Of a stretch of DNA of 64,000 nucleotides, positions 1-11,616 are shown piece after piece. Origin of the DNA: Zea mays (Eukaryota; Streptophyta; Magnoliopsida; Poales; Poaceae); the NCBI RefSeq assembly GCF_902167145.1, contig NC_050100.1, positions 216,126,081 to 216,190,080 of the forward strand. The letters run 5' to 3'. Positions within the stretch are counted from its first letter, which is position 1, and each line of letters opens with the position of its first letter. The notes below the pieces were generated by a model that ran no database searches, had not been told where the DNA came from, and worked only from the letters and a program-made list of their open reading frames with translations. The translations under genes were made by a program, and so were the position numbers.

Positions 1-552
1 CCACCACCCAATCCGAATCTCTTAATGCATCTTCTATCCTATAAGGCTCAATAGAGGACACAAAAGAGTAATGTTCACAAAAAATGTGTGACTCGAGATC
101 GAGTAGTTACCCCCTTATGAATGTCACCGAGGATGGAGTTCATGGGGTGGTCTCTTTGAATCGCTTGGTGGACTCTTGGGTGTTGCGGTCTTTGTCCCTG
201 GACTTCTTGCTCATCTTCCTTGTCTTGATCAACTTCATCTCCCCCTTGATCCTTGTCCTCCTCTTAAGGTGGCTCATCGTCTTGATCTTCTTATTCATCA
301 CCTTGAGCTTGTTCCTCATCTTGGGTTGGTGGAGATGCTTGATTGGAAGACGACGGTTGATCTTGTGCTTGTGTGGGCTCTTCGGATTCCTTAGGACACA
401 CATCCTCAATGGACATATTCCTTAGCGTGACGCATGGAGCCTCTTCATCATCTAATTCATCAAGATCAACTTGCTCCACTTAGGAGCCATTAGTCTCATC
501 AAACACAATGTCACAAGAAACCTCAACTAATCCAGTGGATTTGTTGAAGACT
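1..552 (-). pseudogene. pol: Copia element H, pol fragment (linker between integrase and RT, start of RT)
   Basis: This is the downstream half of element H's pol, read on the minus strand. Going leftward from 552 the reading gives the end of the integrase C-terminal region, then an acidic Glu/Asp/Gln-rich linker (about 480-140), then the conserved start of the Copia reverse transcriptase near position 1, where the window cuts it. The linker closely matches the same region of elements A and C. The frame breaks inside the linker, near 290-410, so the product is dead. The other part of the gene is at 41690-42897, separated by the insertion of element R. The five bases 548-552 (AGACT) recur at 41690-41694 and are the target-site duplication of R. 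Confidence 0.85.
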
Positions 553-879
553 TGTAAGTGCAATCAACCCCTAGTGAGGGTTTTGGTGATTTAATGACAA
601 AACAAATAAGGGTACTAACAGTTTTTGTTCCCAGTGTATGATTAGAAAGCAACAGGAACTCAAGGAAGCAACAAGGACTTCATGCAACAGACGTATAAAA
701 TTTTATGTAAATCTTGAGTTGCATGATGTAATTCTTCCTTAGTATTTTTTGCACAGGTAATGGTGTTTGCTATAGCTCAAGTTCCCAAATTCAAAAGCTA
801 TTTTTGAAAACCAAAAATCACTTTAACATTCTATGGTTGACTGTGGTTAGGTTTGAGAAACCTAGAGTGTTCTTGCTGA

Positions 880-1350
880 AAAGCAGCTGAACTTTTTCAA
901 CTGCAGCTAAGCTTTCCAACTGAACTTGACTTCAGCTGAGTTGAGCTTCTTCAGCTGCAGCTGAGTTTTTTAGCTGAGCTGTACTTCAGCTAAGTTGAGC
1001 TTTCTCAACTCCAGCCGAACTTCAACTTCAGCTGTGGACCTCTTTGACCATACACCAGCTGAACTTGTCTCCGGGCAGTTGAGCTAGGGTTTTCTCTCCT
1101 AAACTCTCTGGTCTAGACCAGCTGAACTGGTCCTAAGGGGCAGTTCAACTGGTCTCTGACCCCTCTGACTTCTGACCTGCAGTCTGCCAGTCAGACTGGT
1201 AGTCAGATCACTAGAGTTGTCAGGGGGCGGTTCAACCGCTCTGGAGGGGGCGGTTCAACCGGTCCTGTTATGCCTGACCAGCCTGCAGGTCAGTCTGCCA
1301 GTCAGTCTGGCAGACACTCTGTTGACCTGCCAGGGGGCGGTTCAACCGGT
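880..1350 (+). repeat. U3 short-repeat arrays of R
   Basis: Three kinds of short repeat follow one another upstream of the TATA box. First come many CAGCTGA/AGCTGAACTT words (about 885-1130), built on the palindrome CAGCTG. Next are GTCAGNCTGCCAGTCAG words (about 1180-1310). Interspersed with these are three or four copies of GGGGCGGTTCAACCGGTC. The 3' LTR has the same arrays (20665-21150) with an extra GTCAGACTGGCA unit. They are placed where LTR enhancers usually sit, but a role in expression is inference. Confidence 0.75.
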
Positions 1351-1395
1351 CTTCAGCCGGGTTCCTGGTCAAACGGCTAGTTTTTGAGCCGTGGC

Positions 1396-1403
1396 TATAA
1401 ATA
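1396..1403 (+). promoter_or_regulatory. TATA box of R 5' LTR
   Basis: TATAAATA within GTGGCTATAAATACAACC, immediately downstream of the GC-rich U3 repeats. The equivalent in the 3' LTR is at 21192-21199. Confidence 0.8.
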
Positions 1404-2220
1404 CAACCTTCCACCCCCTCTTCAATGCTGCTGTACACTTACACATTTATTGCTCACCTAACTTGAGACAAAGCACTCGTCTCTCCCTTCTCTCTCACAC
1501 TTAAATCTTCCTCAAGATTCAACCTTGTTGGAGGAGCTCATGGGTGTGAGGTTTATGCTTGTGCTCACGATTTGGTTTTCCTCTCCCATCTCTCTTAAAA
1601 TCTTGAGCTTGTGCAAACACCTCTTGTGCGTTCTTGGTGTTCTTGAAACCCTAGGTTTCAAGACTGTTTGAGGTTGCTTGGGAGTCTCCAAAATTGTGGA
1701 CGACCCCAAGAAGTTTGTATCACCCGCTCTTTGAGCTAAGATAAGAAGAGATTGTCTTGACCTTTGTGGTCGGCTTTTGGAGGATTAGGGTTGAAAAAGA
1801 CCCAGCCCTTTGTGGGCTCCTCAACGGGGAGTAGGACATCTTTGTGGTGTGGCCGAACCTCGGGTTAAATCTTGTGTCTTGTGTTCTTGCTTGTCTTTAA
1901 CTTAAGATATTTTTACTTGCAAGATTGACATATAGATTTTTCCATAGAGTAGATCTAGAAGTGAAATAGCCTTTACATATTCATCTTCTCATTATAACTT
2001 AGTTATACTTTACTTCTCAAAAGGACTCATGAAATACTTTTTCGAGTAGATTATAGTCTAAAGTTTATAAAACAGTTGGATTGGTTCAGAGTGGTTCAAC
2101 TTGCGCACGTAGCTGTTGAACCGGCCTGCACCAGTTGAACTGTGTATTTAACAATCTTTCGAAGTTTGTTGTGAAAATTTTCAGATTAGCCTATTCACCC
2201 CCCTCTAGGCTACTTTCAAT

Positions 2221-2232
2221 TGGTATCAAAGC
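2221..2232 (+). other. Primer-binding site of R
   Basis: TGGTATCAAAGC lies two bases after the LTR end. It differs by one base from the complement of the plant initiator tRNA-Met 3' end (TGGTATCAGAGC), the usual primer for Copia minus-strand synthesis. Confidence 0.85.
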
Positions 2233-2273
2233 TTCGTACCTCGTTTTACGCTTAACCGTGTGAGGAAACGATC

Positions 2274-3959
2274 ATGTCTACTCAAAAGGACCATGTGGAT
2301 CCTCTCCTCGAGGAAATCCCCGTCACATCTTCCGGTGAGGAAGTGGACCCCAAGGTCCTCGACCTCGCCATGAAGATTGCTGAGAAGATGTTCCTCAAAA
2401 TGAAAGAGAAAGATGCTAAGAAAAGGGCCGAAGAAGAAGAATCAAGAAGAAAGGCCGAAGAAGACAAAGGAAAGGGAAAATTTGAATACAATGATGATTT
2501 GGTAGAACTTTTAGTGTCAAGGGTGATGAGCAAGGTAAGTATCACCACCGAAGGATCATCCACCAAAAGTAAAGGTAACAAGTTCAATAAAGTTCAATTT
2601 GATTATTCTAGAAATTTTATTCCCAACTTCTCTTTCGCCCCACTTGGAAAGTTACCAACTCTTAGTGAGTTGAACTATGACGAGTGGGCCGATAAGATTA
2701 AGTCGCATTTAATCAGTGTACATCCTAGTCTTTGGGAGATTGTTAATATAGGTATGCATAATCCCGCCTAAGGAGAAGAGATGACTCCAGAAATGATGCA
2801 AGAAGTGCACCGCAATGCTCAAGCGGTGAGCATAATAAAAGGAAGCCTTTGTCCGGAAGAGTACCAGAAAGTCCAAGGAAGAGAGGATGCACGTGATATT
2901 TGGAACAATCTCAAAATGTCACATGAAGGAGACCCCAAAGCTAAGAGACATAGAATTGAAGCTTTGGAGAGTGAGCTTGCCCGATATGATTGGACTAAGG
3001 GTGAGTCACTTCAATCACTCTTTGATCGGCTAATGGTGTTGGTCAACAAAATAAGAGTGCTTGGAAGTGAAGATTGGAGTGACTCCAAGGTTACTAGACT
3101 AAGAAAAGGATAAAAGTCTAGCAAGAATGATAAGGGACCGTGATGACTATGAGGAAATGACACCTCACCAACTATTTGCTAAGATTCAACAACATGAGTT
3201 CGAAGAAGCCCCAATCAAGACAAGAGACAATCATGCCTTGATCTAAAATGAACAAGATTCCTCCAAGAAGAACAAAGATCACAAGACAAAGGAAGTGGTC
3301 AAAATATCAAGTGATGAAGATAGTTCAAGTGATGAAGACACGACTATGTTCATCAAAACCTTCAAGAAGTGTGTAAGGAAAAATGATAAGTATCAACGAA
3401 AAGGGAAGAAGAGGGCATGTTATGAATGTGGCAAAACCGGTCATTTCATAGCGGATTGTCCAAACAAAAAGGAACAAGAAGCCAAGGAGTACAAAAAGGA
3501 TAAGTTCAAAAAGGGGGGCAAAAACAAAGGATACTTCAAGAAGAAGAAATATGGCCAAGCCCACATTGGTGAAGAATGGAACTCCGATGAAGAGAGTTCT
3601 AGCTCCAAAGAAGAGGAAGAGGTGGCAAACATTGCCATCCAATCTACCTCAAGCTCGCAACTCTTCACCAACCTTCACGACGACTCATACACTCCAACTT
3701 GCCTCATGGCAAAAGGAGACAAGGTACATTTGTTTAATGATGACCTTATCAATGATGATGAAGAACAACTTGCTATGAAAAATAAGATGATTAAAGAATT
3801 TGGTTTAAATGGATACAATGTAATCACTAAACTAATGGAGAAGCTAGATAAAAGAAAAGCAACTCTTGATGCTCAAGAAGACTTGCTCATCCTTGAAAAG
3901 GAGAGAAACCTAGAGTTTCAAGAATTGCTTTCAAATAAAGATGAGATGCTTGAGGTTTT
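2274..3959 (+). pseudogene. gag: gag of R, first part (decayed, split by element A)
   Basis: Copia Gag, the structural protein that forms the cytoplasmic particle. The start ATG is the first after the primer site. The N-terminus is charged (Lys/Glu-rich). Then comes a Gag domain of the UBN2 type (about 2640-3110, with 'YDEWADKIKSHL' and 'RDIWNNLKMSHEGD'), a basic stretch, and one CCHC zinc knuckle (CYECGKTGHFIADC, about 3418-3460). An acidic and coiled-coil region follows. It has in-frame stops at 2769-2771 and near 3243, and a frameshift near 3105. Element A interrupts it at 3959; the rest continues at 12858. The five bases GTTTT (3955-3959) are duplicated at 12858-12862. Confidence 0.9.
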
Positions 3960-4154
3960 TGAAAGGGAAATAGGCTTACACCTTTTCCTAATTGATTTTA
4001 GTGGTTGAATTGCCCAACACAAATAATTGGACTAACTAGTTTGTTCTAGATTATAAGTTGTACAGGTGCCAAAGGTTCACAATAGACCAATAAAATGACC
4101 AAGAAAGGGTTAAAACAAAGAGAGCCAAAGACAACCGAAGCGTGCCTTGGTCTG

Positions 4155-4550
4155 GCGCACCGGACAGTGTCCGGTGCACCACCGGACAGTGTCCGGTGTA
4201 CCAGGGAACTCAGCTCCAAACTCGTCACCTTCGAGAAAATCAGAGGGCGCTCCGCTATAATTCACCGGACTATCCGGTGAGGCACCGGACAGTGTCCAGT
4301 GGTGCACCGGACTGTCCGGTGTGCCAGCGGAGCAACGACTACTTCAGCACCAACGGTCGACTGCAACCGCATTCAATGCGCTACAGTGCGCGCCACAGTC
4401 AGAGCAACGTCAGAAGGCGCACCGGACAGTCTACAGTACTTGTCCGGTGCACCACCGGACAGCCAGAAGACCCCACCTGTCAGAGCTCCAACGGTCGAAC
4501 CCTAACGGCCGGGTGACGTGGCTGGCGCACTGGACAGTGTCCGGTGTGCC
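4155..4550 (+). repeat. Palindromic U3 repeats of A
   Basis: At least six degenerate copies of CACCGGACAGTGTCCGGTG-like inverted repeats, some adjacent (4160-4200) and some dispersed up to the TATA box. Copy number and spacing differ from the 3' LTR (about 11805-12240). Apparent reading frames here (His-Arg-Thr-Val repeats) are by-products of the repeat. Confidence 0.8.
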
Positions 4551-4595
4551 ATTCGACAGCAGCCTCCACCAAACAGCTAGTTTGGTGGTTGGGGC

Positions 4596-4603
4596 TATAA
4601 ATA
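4596..4603 (+). promoter_or_regulatory. TATA box of A 5' LTR
   Basis: TATAAATA in GGGGCTATAAATACCCCC, downstream of the U3 palindromes. The 3' LTR equivalent is at 12285-12292. Confidence 0.8.
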
Positions 4604-5171
4604 CCCCCAACCACCCCACCATTCATTGCATCCAAGTTTTCCACCTTCCAACACATTACAAGAGCTATAGAATTCAATTCTAGACACAACCAAAGAGATC
4701 AAATCCTCTCCCAAATCCGGAATCACTCCAAATCAAATAGTGACTAGAGAGAGTGACACTTGTGTTCATTTGAGCTCTTGCGCTTGGATTGCTTCTTTTC
4801 CTTCTCATTCTTCTTGTGATTCACTCAATTGTAACTGAGGCAAGAGACACCAATTGTGTGGTGGTCCTTGCGGGGACTTAGTGTCCCGTGTGATTGAGAA
4901 GAGAAGCTCACTCGGTCTAATTGATCGTTTGAGAGAGGGAAAGGGTTGAAAGAGACCCGGTCTTTGTGACCACCTCAATGGGGAGTAGGTTTGCAAGAAC
5001 CGAACCTCGGTAAAACAAATCCTTATGTCTCACTCTTTATTTGCTTGCGATTTGTTTTTCACCCTCTCTCTTGGACTCGCTTATATTTCTAACGCTAACA
5101 CGGCTTGTAGTTGTGATTAACTTTGTAAATTTCAGTTTCGCCCTATTCACCCCCTCTAGGCGACTTTCAAT

Positions 5172-5183
5172 TGGTATCAAAGC
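5172..5183 (+). other. Primer-binding site of A
   Basis: TGGTATCAAAGC, two bases beyond the LTR end; one mismatch to the initiator tRNA-Met complement. Confidence 0.85.
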
Positions 5184-5217
5184 CCGGTGCTTCATTAGAG
5201 CCTAACCGCTCGAAGTG

Positions 5218-7850
5218 ATGTCGGGAGATCATGCCAAGAAGGAGATGGTGACCGGCAACAAGCCCGCTACAAGCCACGGGAAGGCTCCATCGGGAGAGTC
5301 CCGCAATAAAGGGAAGGAGAAGGAATCCTCTTCCCTCAAGTCGCATCGGAGTGGCGACAAGAAAAAGAAGATGAGGAAAGTGGTCTACTACGAGACCGAT
5401 TCTTCGTCGCCATCCACCTCCGGCTCTGACGCGCTGTCCATAACTTCTAAGCGCCATGAGCGCAAGAAGTATAGTAAGATTCCCCTACGCTACCCTCGTA
5501 TTTCAAAGCGTACTCCTTTACTTTCCGTTCCACTAGGCAAACCACCGGTTTTTGATGGTGAAGATTATAATATGTGGAGTGACAAAATGAGGCATCATCT
5601 AACCTCGCTCCACACTAGCATTTGGAACGTTGTTGAGTTTGGTGTACAGGTACCATCCGTAGGAGATGAGGACTACGATTCGGGCGAAGTGGCCTAAATT
5701 CAACACTTCAACTCCCAAGCCACTACTATACTCCTCGCCTCTCTAAGTCGAGAGGAGTATAATAAGGTGCAAGGGTTGAAGAGCGCAAAGGAAATTTGGG
5801 ACGTGCTCAAGACCGTGCACGAAGGAGACGAGGTGACCAAGATCACCAAGCGGGAGACGATCAAGGGGGAGCTCGGTCGCTTCATGCTTCACCAAGGAGA
5901 GGATCCGCAAGCCATGTACAACCGCTTGAAGACCTTGGTGAACCAAGTGCGCAACCTCAGGAGCACCAAATGGGATGACCATGAGATGGTCAAGGTTATT
6001 CTAAGATCTCTCGTTTTTCTTAACCCTACGCAAGTTCAATTAATTTGAGGTGATCCTAGATACACGCTAATGTCTCCCGAGGAGGTTATAAGGAAGTTTG
6101 TGAGCTTTGAGCTAATGATAAAAGGCTCAAAGAAAATCATCGAGCAAGGCACCTCCTCCACGCCCGAGGTACAACCCATCGCATTCAAGGCAACAGAGGA
6201 GAAGAAGGAAGAGTCTACATCAAGTAGGCTCCCCATCGACGCCTCAAAGCTCGACAATGAGGAGATGGCTTTAATCATCAAAAGCTTTCGACAAATCCTC
6301 AAGCAAAGGAGAGGGAAGGACTACAAGCCCCGCTCCAAGAAGGTTTGCTACAAGTGTGGTAAGCCTGGTCACTTTATAGCAAAATGTCCTATTTCTAGTG
6401 ACAGTGACAGGGGCGACGACAAGAAGGGGAGAAGAAAGGAGAAGAAGAGATACTACAAGAAGAAGGGCGGCGATGCCCATGTTTGCCGGGAGTGGGACTC
6501 CGACGAGAGCTCCACCGACTCCTCCTCCGACGAGGCCGCCGCCAACATCGCCGTCAACAAGGGACTCCTCTTCCCCAACATTGCCACAAGTGCCTCATGG
6601 CAAAGGACGGCAAAAAGAAGAAGGTTAAATCTAAATCCTCCACTAAATATGCCACCTCTAGTGATGAGGCTAATTCTAGTGATGATGAGGATGATTTATT
6701 TACTCTTTTTGCCAACCTTAACATGCAACAAAAGGAGAAGTTAAATGGATTGATTAGCACTATCCATGATAAGGATGAACTCTTGGATAGCCAAGAGGAC
6801 TTCCTAATTAAGGAAAATAAGAAGCATGTTAAGGTTAAGAATGCTTATGCTCTAGAGATGGAAAAATGTGAAAAATTAACTAGTGAGCTAAGCACTTGCC
6901 ATGATTTGATTGCCAACCTTAGGAATGAGAATGCTAGATTAATTGCTAAGGTTGATGCTAATGTTTGTGATGATTCAGTTTCCAATCTTAGAAATGATAA
7001 TGCTAGTTTACTTGCTAAGATTGAAAAATTGAATACCTCTCTTGCTAGCCTTAGGATTGAAAATGAAAAATTGATTACTAAGGCCAAAGACTTAGATGTT
7101 TGCAATGCTTCCATTTCCGATCTTAGAAGTGAAAATGATATTTTACATGCTAAGATTGTTGAACTAAAAACTTGCAAACCCTCTACATCTACCGTTGAGC
7201 ATGTTTCTATTTGCACTAGATGTAGAGATATTGACATTGATGCTATTCATGATCATATGGCTTTAATTAAACAACAAAATGATCATATAGCAAAATTAGA
7301 TGCTAAAATTACCGAGCATGAGCTAGATAATGAAAAATTTAAATTTGCTCGTAGTATGCTTTATAGTGGGAGACGCCCTGGCATAAAGGATGGCATTGGC
7401 TTCCAAAAGGGGGACAATGTCAAACTTAATGCCCCTCCCAAAAGATTATCAAACTTTGTTAAGGGCAAGGCTCCCATGCCTCAGGATAACGAGGGCTACA
7501 TTTTGTACCCTGCCGATTATCCCGAGCATAAGATTAGGTGAATTCATTCCAGGAAGTCTCACTCTGGTCCTAATCATGCTTTTATGTATAAGAGTGAGAC
7601 ATCTAGTTCTAGGCAATCAACCCATGCTAAATTGCCTAAGAAGAGAACTCCTAGTGCATCAAATGAACCTAGTATTTCATTTAAAACCTTTGATGCATCT
7701 TATGTTTTGACTAACAAATCCGGCAAGGTAGTTGCCAAGTATGTTGGGGACAAACACAAGGGATCAAAGACTTGTGTTTGGGTAACCAAAGTTCTTGTAT
7801 CTAATGTTAAAGGACCCAAAACTGTTTGGGTACCTAAAATCAAGAACTAA
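5218..7850 (+). pseudogene. gag: gag of A (decayed)
   Basis: Copia Gag homologous along its whole length to the intact gag of C (32738-35425). It starts at the ATG following GTG in GAAGTGATGTCGGG. The order is a Lys/Ser-rich N-terminus, the UBN2-type Gag domain (about 5750-6130), a CCHC zinc knuckle (CYKCGKPGHFIAKC, about 6347-6390), a Lys/Arg tract, a long coiled coil (about 6700-7350) and a C-terminal segment with repeated VWV.K words. Breaks are TAA at 5695-5697 (CAA in C), TGA at 6046-6048 (CGT in C), a one-base loss near 6580 that shifts frame, and TGA at 7539-7541 (AGA in C). It ends at TAA 7848-7850, just before the pol frame opens. Confidence 0.92.
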
Positions 7851-7863
7851 ACTTGTTTTGTAG

Positions 7864-10794
7864 GTTTATGCATCCGGGGGCTCAAGTTGGATCATTGACA
7901 GCGGGTGCACAAACCATATGACTGGGGAGAAAAGGATGTTCTCCTCCTACGAGAAAACCAAGATCCCCAACGAGCTATAACATTCGAGGATGGAAATCAA
8001 GTTTGGTCAAAGGATTGGGTAAAATTGCTATATCACCTGACCATTCTATTTCCAATGTTTTTCTTGTAGATTCTTTAGATTACAACTTGCTTTCTGTTTC
8101 CCAATTATGTAAAATGGGTTACAACTGTCTTTTCACGGATACAGGTGTTACTGTCTTTAGAAGAAGTGATGATTCAGTAGCTTTTAAGGGAGTGTTAGAG
8201 GGTCAGCTATACATAGTTGATTTCAATAGAGCTGAACTCGACACTTGCTTAATTGCTAAGACTAACATGGGTTGGCTCTGGCATCGCCGACTAGCCCATG
8301 TTGGGATGAAGAATCTTCACAAGCTTCTAAAGGGAGAGCACATTTTGGGACTAACAAATGTGCATTTTGAGAAAGACAGGATCTGTAGCGCATGCTAAAC
8401 AGGGAAGCAAGTTGGTGTTCATCATCCACACAAGAACATCTTGACGACTGACAGGCCACTCGAGCTCCTCCACATGGACCTATTCGTCCCGATCGCTTAC
8501 ATAAGCATCGGCGGGAGTAAGTACTGTCTTGTTATTGTGGATGACTATTCTCGCTTCACTTGGGTATTCTTTTTACAGGAAAAATCTCAAACCCAAGAGA
8601 CCTTAAAGGGATTCTTGAGACGAGCTCAAAATGAGTTCGGCTTAAGGATCAAGAAAATTAGAAGCGATAATGGGACGGAGTTCAAGAATTCACAAATAGA
8701 AGGCTTCCTTGAGGAGGAGGGCATCAAGCATGAGTTCTCTTCTCCCTACACGCCACAACAAAATGGTGTAGTGGAGAGGAAGAATAGAACTCTATTGGAC
8801 ATGGCAAGAACCATGCTTGATGAGTACAAGACTTCGGATCGATTTTGGGCCGAGGCGGTCAACACCGCTTGCTACGCCATCAACCGGTTGTATCTACACC
8901 GAATCCTCAAGAAGACATCCTACGAACTCCTCACCGGTAAAAAGCCCAATGTTTCATATTTTAGAGTCTTTGGTAGCAAATGTTTTATTCTTGTTAAAAG
9001 AGGAAGAAAATCAAAATTTGCTCCTAAGGCTGTAGAAGGCTTTTTACTAGGATATGATTCAAACACAAGGGCATATAGAGTCTTTAACAAGTCCACTGGA
9101 CTAGTTGAAGTTTCTTGTGACATTGTGTTTGATGAGACTAACGGCTCTCAAGTAGAGCAAGCTGATCTTGATGAATTAGATGATGAAGAGGCTCCGTGCG
9201 TCGCGCTAAGGAACATGTCCATTGGGGATGTGTGTCCTAAGGAATCCGAAGAGCCCATTCAAGCACAAGATCAACCATCCTCCTCTATGCAAGCATCTCC
9301 ACCAACTCAAGATGAGGATGAGGCTCAAGATGATGAAGAAGAAGATCAAGAAGATGAGCCACCTCAAGAAGACGACAACAATCAAGGGGGAGATGCATTT
9401 GATCAAGACAAGAAGGATGAGCAAGCTACAAGGCCGCCACACCCAAGAGTCCACCAAGCAATTCAATGAGATCACCCCGTGAACACCATCCTCGGCGACA
9501 TTCATAAGGGGGTAACCACTAGATCTCGTGTTGCACATTTTTGTGAGCATTACTCTTTTGTTTCCTCTATTGAGCCACACAGGGTAGAGGAAGCACTTCA
9601 AGATTCGGATTGGGTGATGGCGATGCAAGAGGAGCTCAACAACTTCACAAGGAATGAGGTATGGCATTTAGTTCCACGTCCTAACCAAAATGTTGTAGGA
9701 ACCAAGTGGGTCTTCCGCAACAAACAAGATGAGCATGGTGTGGTGACAAGGAACAAGGCACGACTTGTGGCCAAAGGGTATTCACAAGTCGAAGGTTTGG
9801 ATTTCGGTGAAACCTATGCACCCGTAGCTAGGCTTGAGTCAATTCACATTTTACTTGCCTATGCTACTTACCATGGCTTCAAGCTTTATCAAATGGACGT
9901 GAAAAGTGCCTTCCTCAACGGACCTACAAGGAAGAGGTCTATGTTGAGCAACCTCCCAGCTTTGAAGACAATGAGTATCCTAATCATGTTTATAGACTCT
10001 CTAAGGCGCTTTATAGGCTCAAGCAAGCCCCAAGAGCATGGTATGAATGCCTAAGAGATTTTCTTATTGCTAATGGCTTCAAAGTCGGAAAAGCCGATCC
10101 TACACTCTTTACCAAAACACTTGCAAATGATTTGTTTGTATGCCAAATTTATGTTGATGATATCATATTTGGGTCTACTAACGAATCTACATGTGAAGAG
10201 TTTAGTAGGATCATGACACAAAAATTCGAGATGTCGATGATGGGGGAGTCGAAGTATTTTCTAGGATTCCAAGTCAAGCAACTTCAAGAGGGCACCTTCA
10301 TTAGCCAAACAAAGTACATTCAAGACATTCTAACCAAGTTTGGGATGAAGGACGCCAAGCCCATCAAGACACCCATGGGAACTAATGGGCATCTCGACCT
10401 CGACACGGGAGGTAAATCCGTAGATCAAAATGTACACTGGTCGATGATAGGTTCTTTACTCTATTTATGTGCTTCACGACCGGATATTATGCTTTCCGTA
10501 TGCATGTGTGCAAGATTCCAAGCCGATCCTAAGGAAGCTCACCTTAGGGCGTAAAACGAATCTTGGATATTTAGTTTATACTCCTAAGTTTGGCCTTTGG
10601 TACCCCAGGGGATCCACATTTGATTTAATCGGTATCATTTTCTAAGGGATCACCAACAAAAGGGGGATATCGAGATTGCATATGTTGGCACCAAAGAACA
10701 ATTAGCCGATATCTTTACCAAGCCATTGGATGAACAAACTTTTACCAAACTTAGACATGAGCTAAATATTCTTGATTCTAGGAATTTTTATTGA
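7864..10794 (+). pseudogene. pol: pol of A (decayed; RNase H deleted)
   Basis: Copia Pol polyprotein. Visible domains in order: protease (IIDSGCTNHMTG, near 7897), GAG-pre-integrase with the zinc-binding H and C residues (8280-8400), integrase core (HMDLF near 8470, RSDNGTEF near 8665, [10 protein letters not shown] near 8765), acidic linker, reverse transcriptase (9479 onward, YVDDIIFGS near 10150), and the tail of RNase H. The frame opens directly after TTGTTTTGTAG. Breaks include a frameshift near 7955, TAA at 8396-8398, TGA at 9467-9469, and a one-base loss near 9926. About 307 bp is missing at about 10629 relative to C 38209-38515, which removes most of RNase H. Not functional. Confidence 0.92.
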
Positions 10795-11616
10795 TGTTTT
10801 GCACACATAGCTTATATATATACCTTTGATCATCTCTTTCATGTGCTATGACTAATGTGTTCTTTCAAGTCCATTTCATGCTAAGTCATAGATTGAAAGG
10901 GAAAAGGAGTCTTCGGCGAAGACAAGGCTTCCACTCCACTCCATCGAATCATTCATCCTTCGCCGTCGCTCCGCAAAACTCTCCAACTTTGGTATAATCT
11001 TCACCTCTATACTTCTATCCAAAGGGGGAGAGCGTAGTTTAAAAGGGCTTATATTTCACTCAAGCATCCGTTTTTGGCGATTCATGCCAAAGGGGGAGAG
11101 AGTATTAGCCCAAAGCAAAAGGACCGCACCACCACCAATTTCAAAAATGTAGTCTTTTAATTGGTATTAAAAGAAGTTTTTCAATTAGTATTTTATTTTG
11201 ATCTAATTTCAAATTGGTATACCCTCTTCAAAATTAACATCTAAAACCCTCTTGAACACTAAGAGGAGGATTTCATTAAGGGGGAGTTTTGTTTAGTCAA
11301 AGGAAAAGCATTTGAAACAGGGGGAGAAAATTTCAAAACTTGAAAATGCTTCTCAAAATCTTATTCATCTACCTTTGACTATTTGCAAAAGAACTTTGAA
11401 AAGAATTTCCAAAACATTTTGCAAAACAAAACATGTGGTGCAAGCGTGGTCCAAAATGTTAATAAGAAGAAAAGCCATCCATGCGCATCTAGTAAGTAAT
11501 ATTTATTGGTTTCATTCCAAGCAACCTTTGCACTTACATTATGCAAACTAGTTCAATTCTGCACTTCCATATTTGCTTTGATTTGTGTTGGCATCAATCA
11601 CCAAAAAGGGGGAGAT
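10795..11616 (+). other. Post-pol leader and polypurine tract of A
   Basis: A non-coding stretch between pol and the 3' LTR. It has several polypurine-tract-like words (CAAAGGGGGAGAG near 11028 and 11090, AAGGGGGAG near 11280, CAGGGGGAGAAAA near 11320) and ends with the presumed true tract AAAAAGGGGGAGAT at 11603-11616, which primes plus-strand synthesis. No supported gene. Confidence 0.8.

Larger units (their letters stand above)
553..2218 (+). repeat. 5' LTR of element R
   Basis: A 1666-bp direct repeat of 20341-21292 plus 40965-41689, beginning TG and ending CA. It holds a repeat-rich U3, a TATA box at 1396-1403 and a pyrimidine-rich leader, and ends with a CCCCCCTCTAGG-type U5. The two LTR copies differ by many substitutions and small indels, which agrees with R being one of the older layers. 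Small reading frames inside it are not supported as genes. Confidence 0.93.
3960..5169 (+). repeat. 5' LTR of element A
   Basis: A 1210-bp LTR, direct repeat of 11617-12857. U3 contains multiple CACCGGAC...GTCCGGTG palindromes (about 4155-4550), followed by the TATA box, a transcribed leader and a U5 ending CCCCCTCTAGGCGACTTTCA. The Opie/Ji family assignment rests on this U3. Confidence 0.93.

Noticed and set aside
4046..4689. Frames rich in His-Arg-Thr-Val-Arg-Cys in the Opie-like LTRs (also 11689-12414, 31603-32190, 39781-40545)
   Set aside because: Translations of the U3 palindromes upstream of the TATA box, present in every LTR copy.
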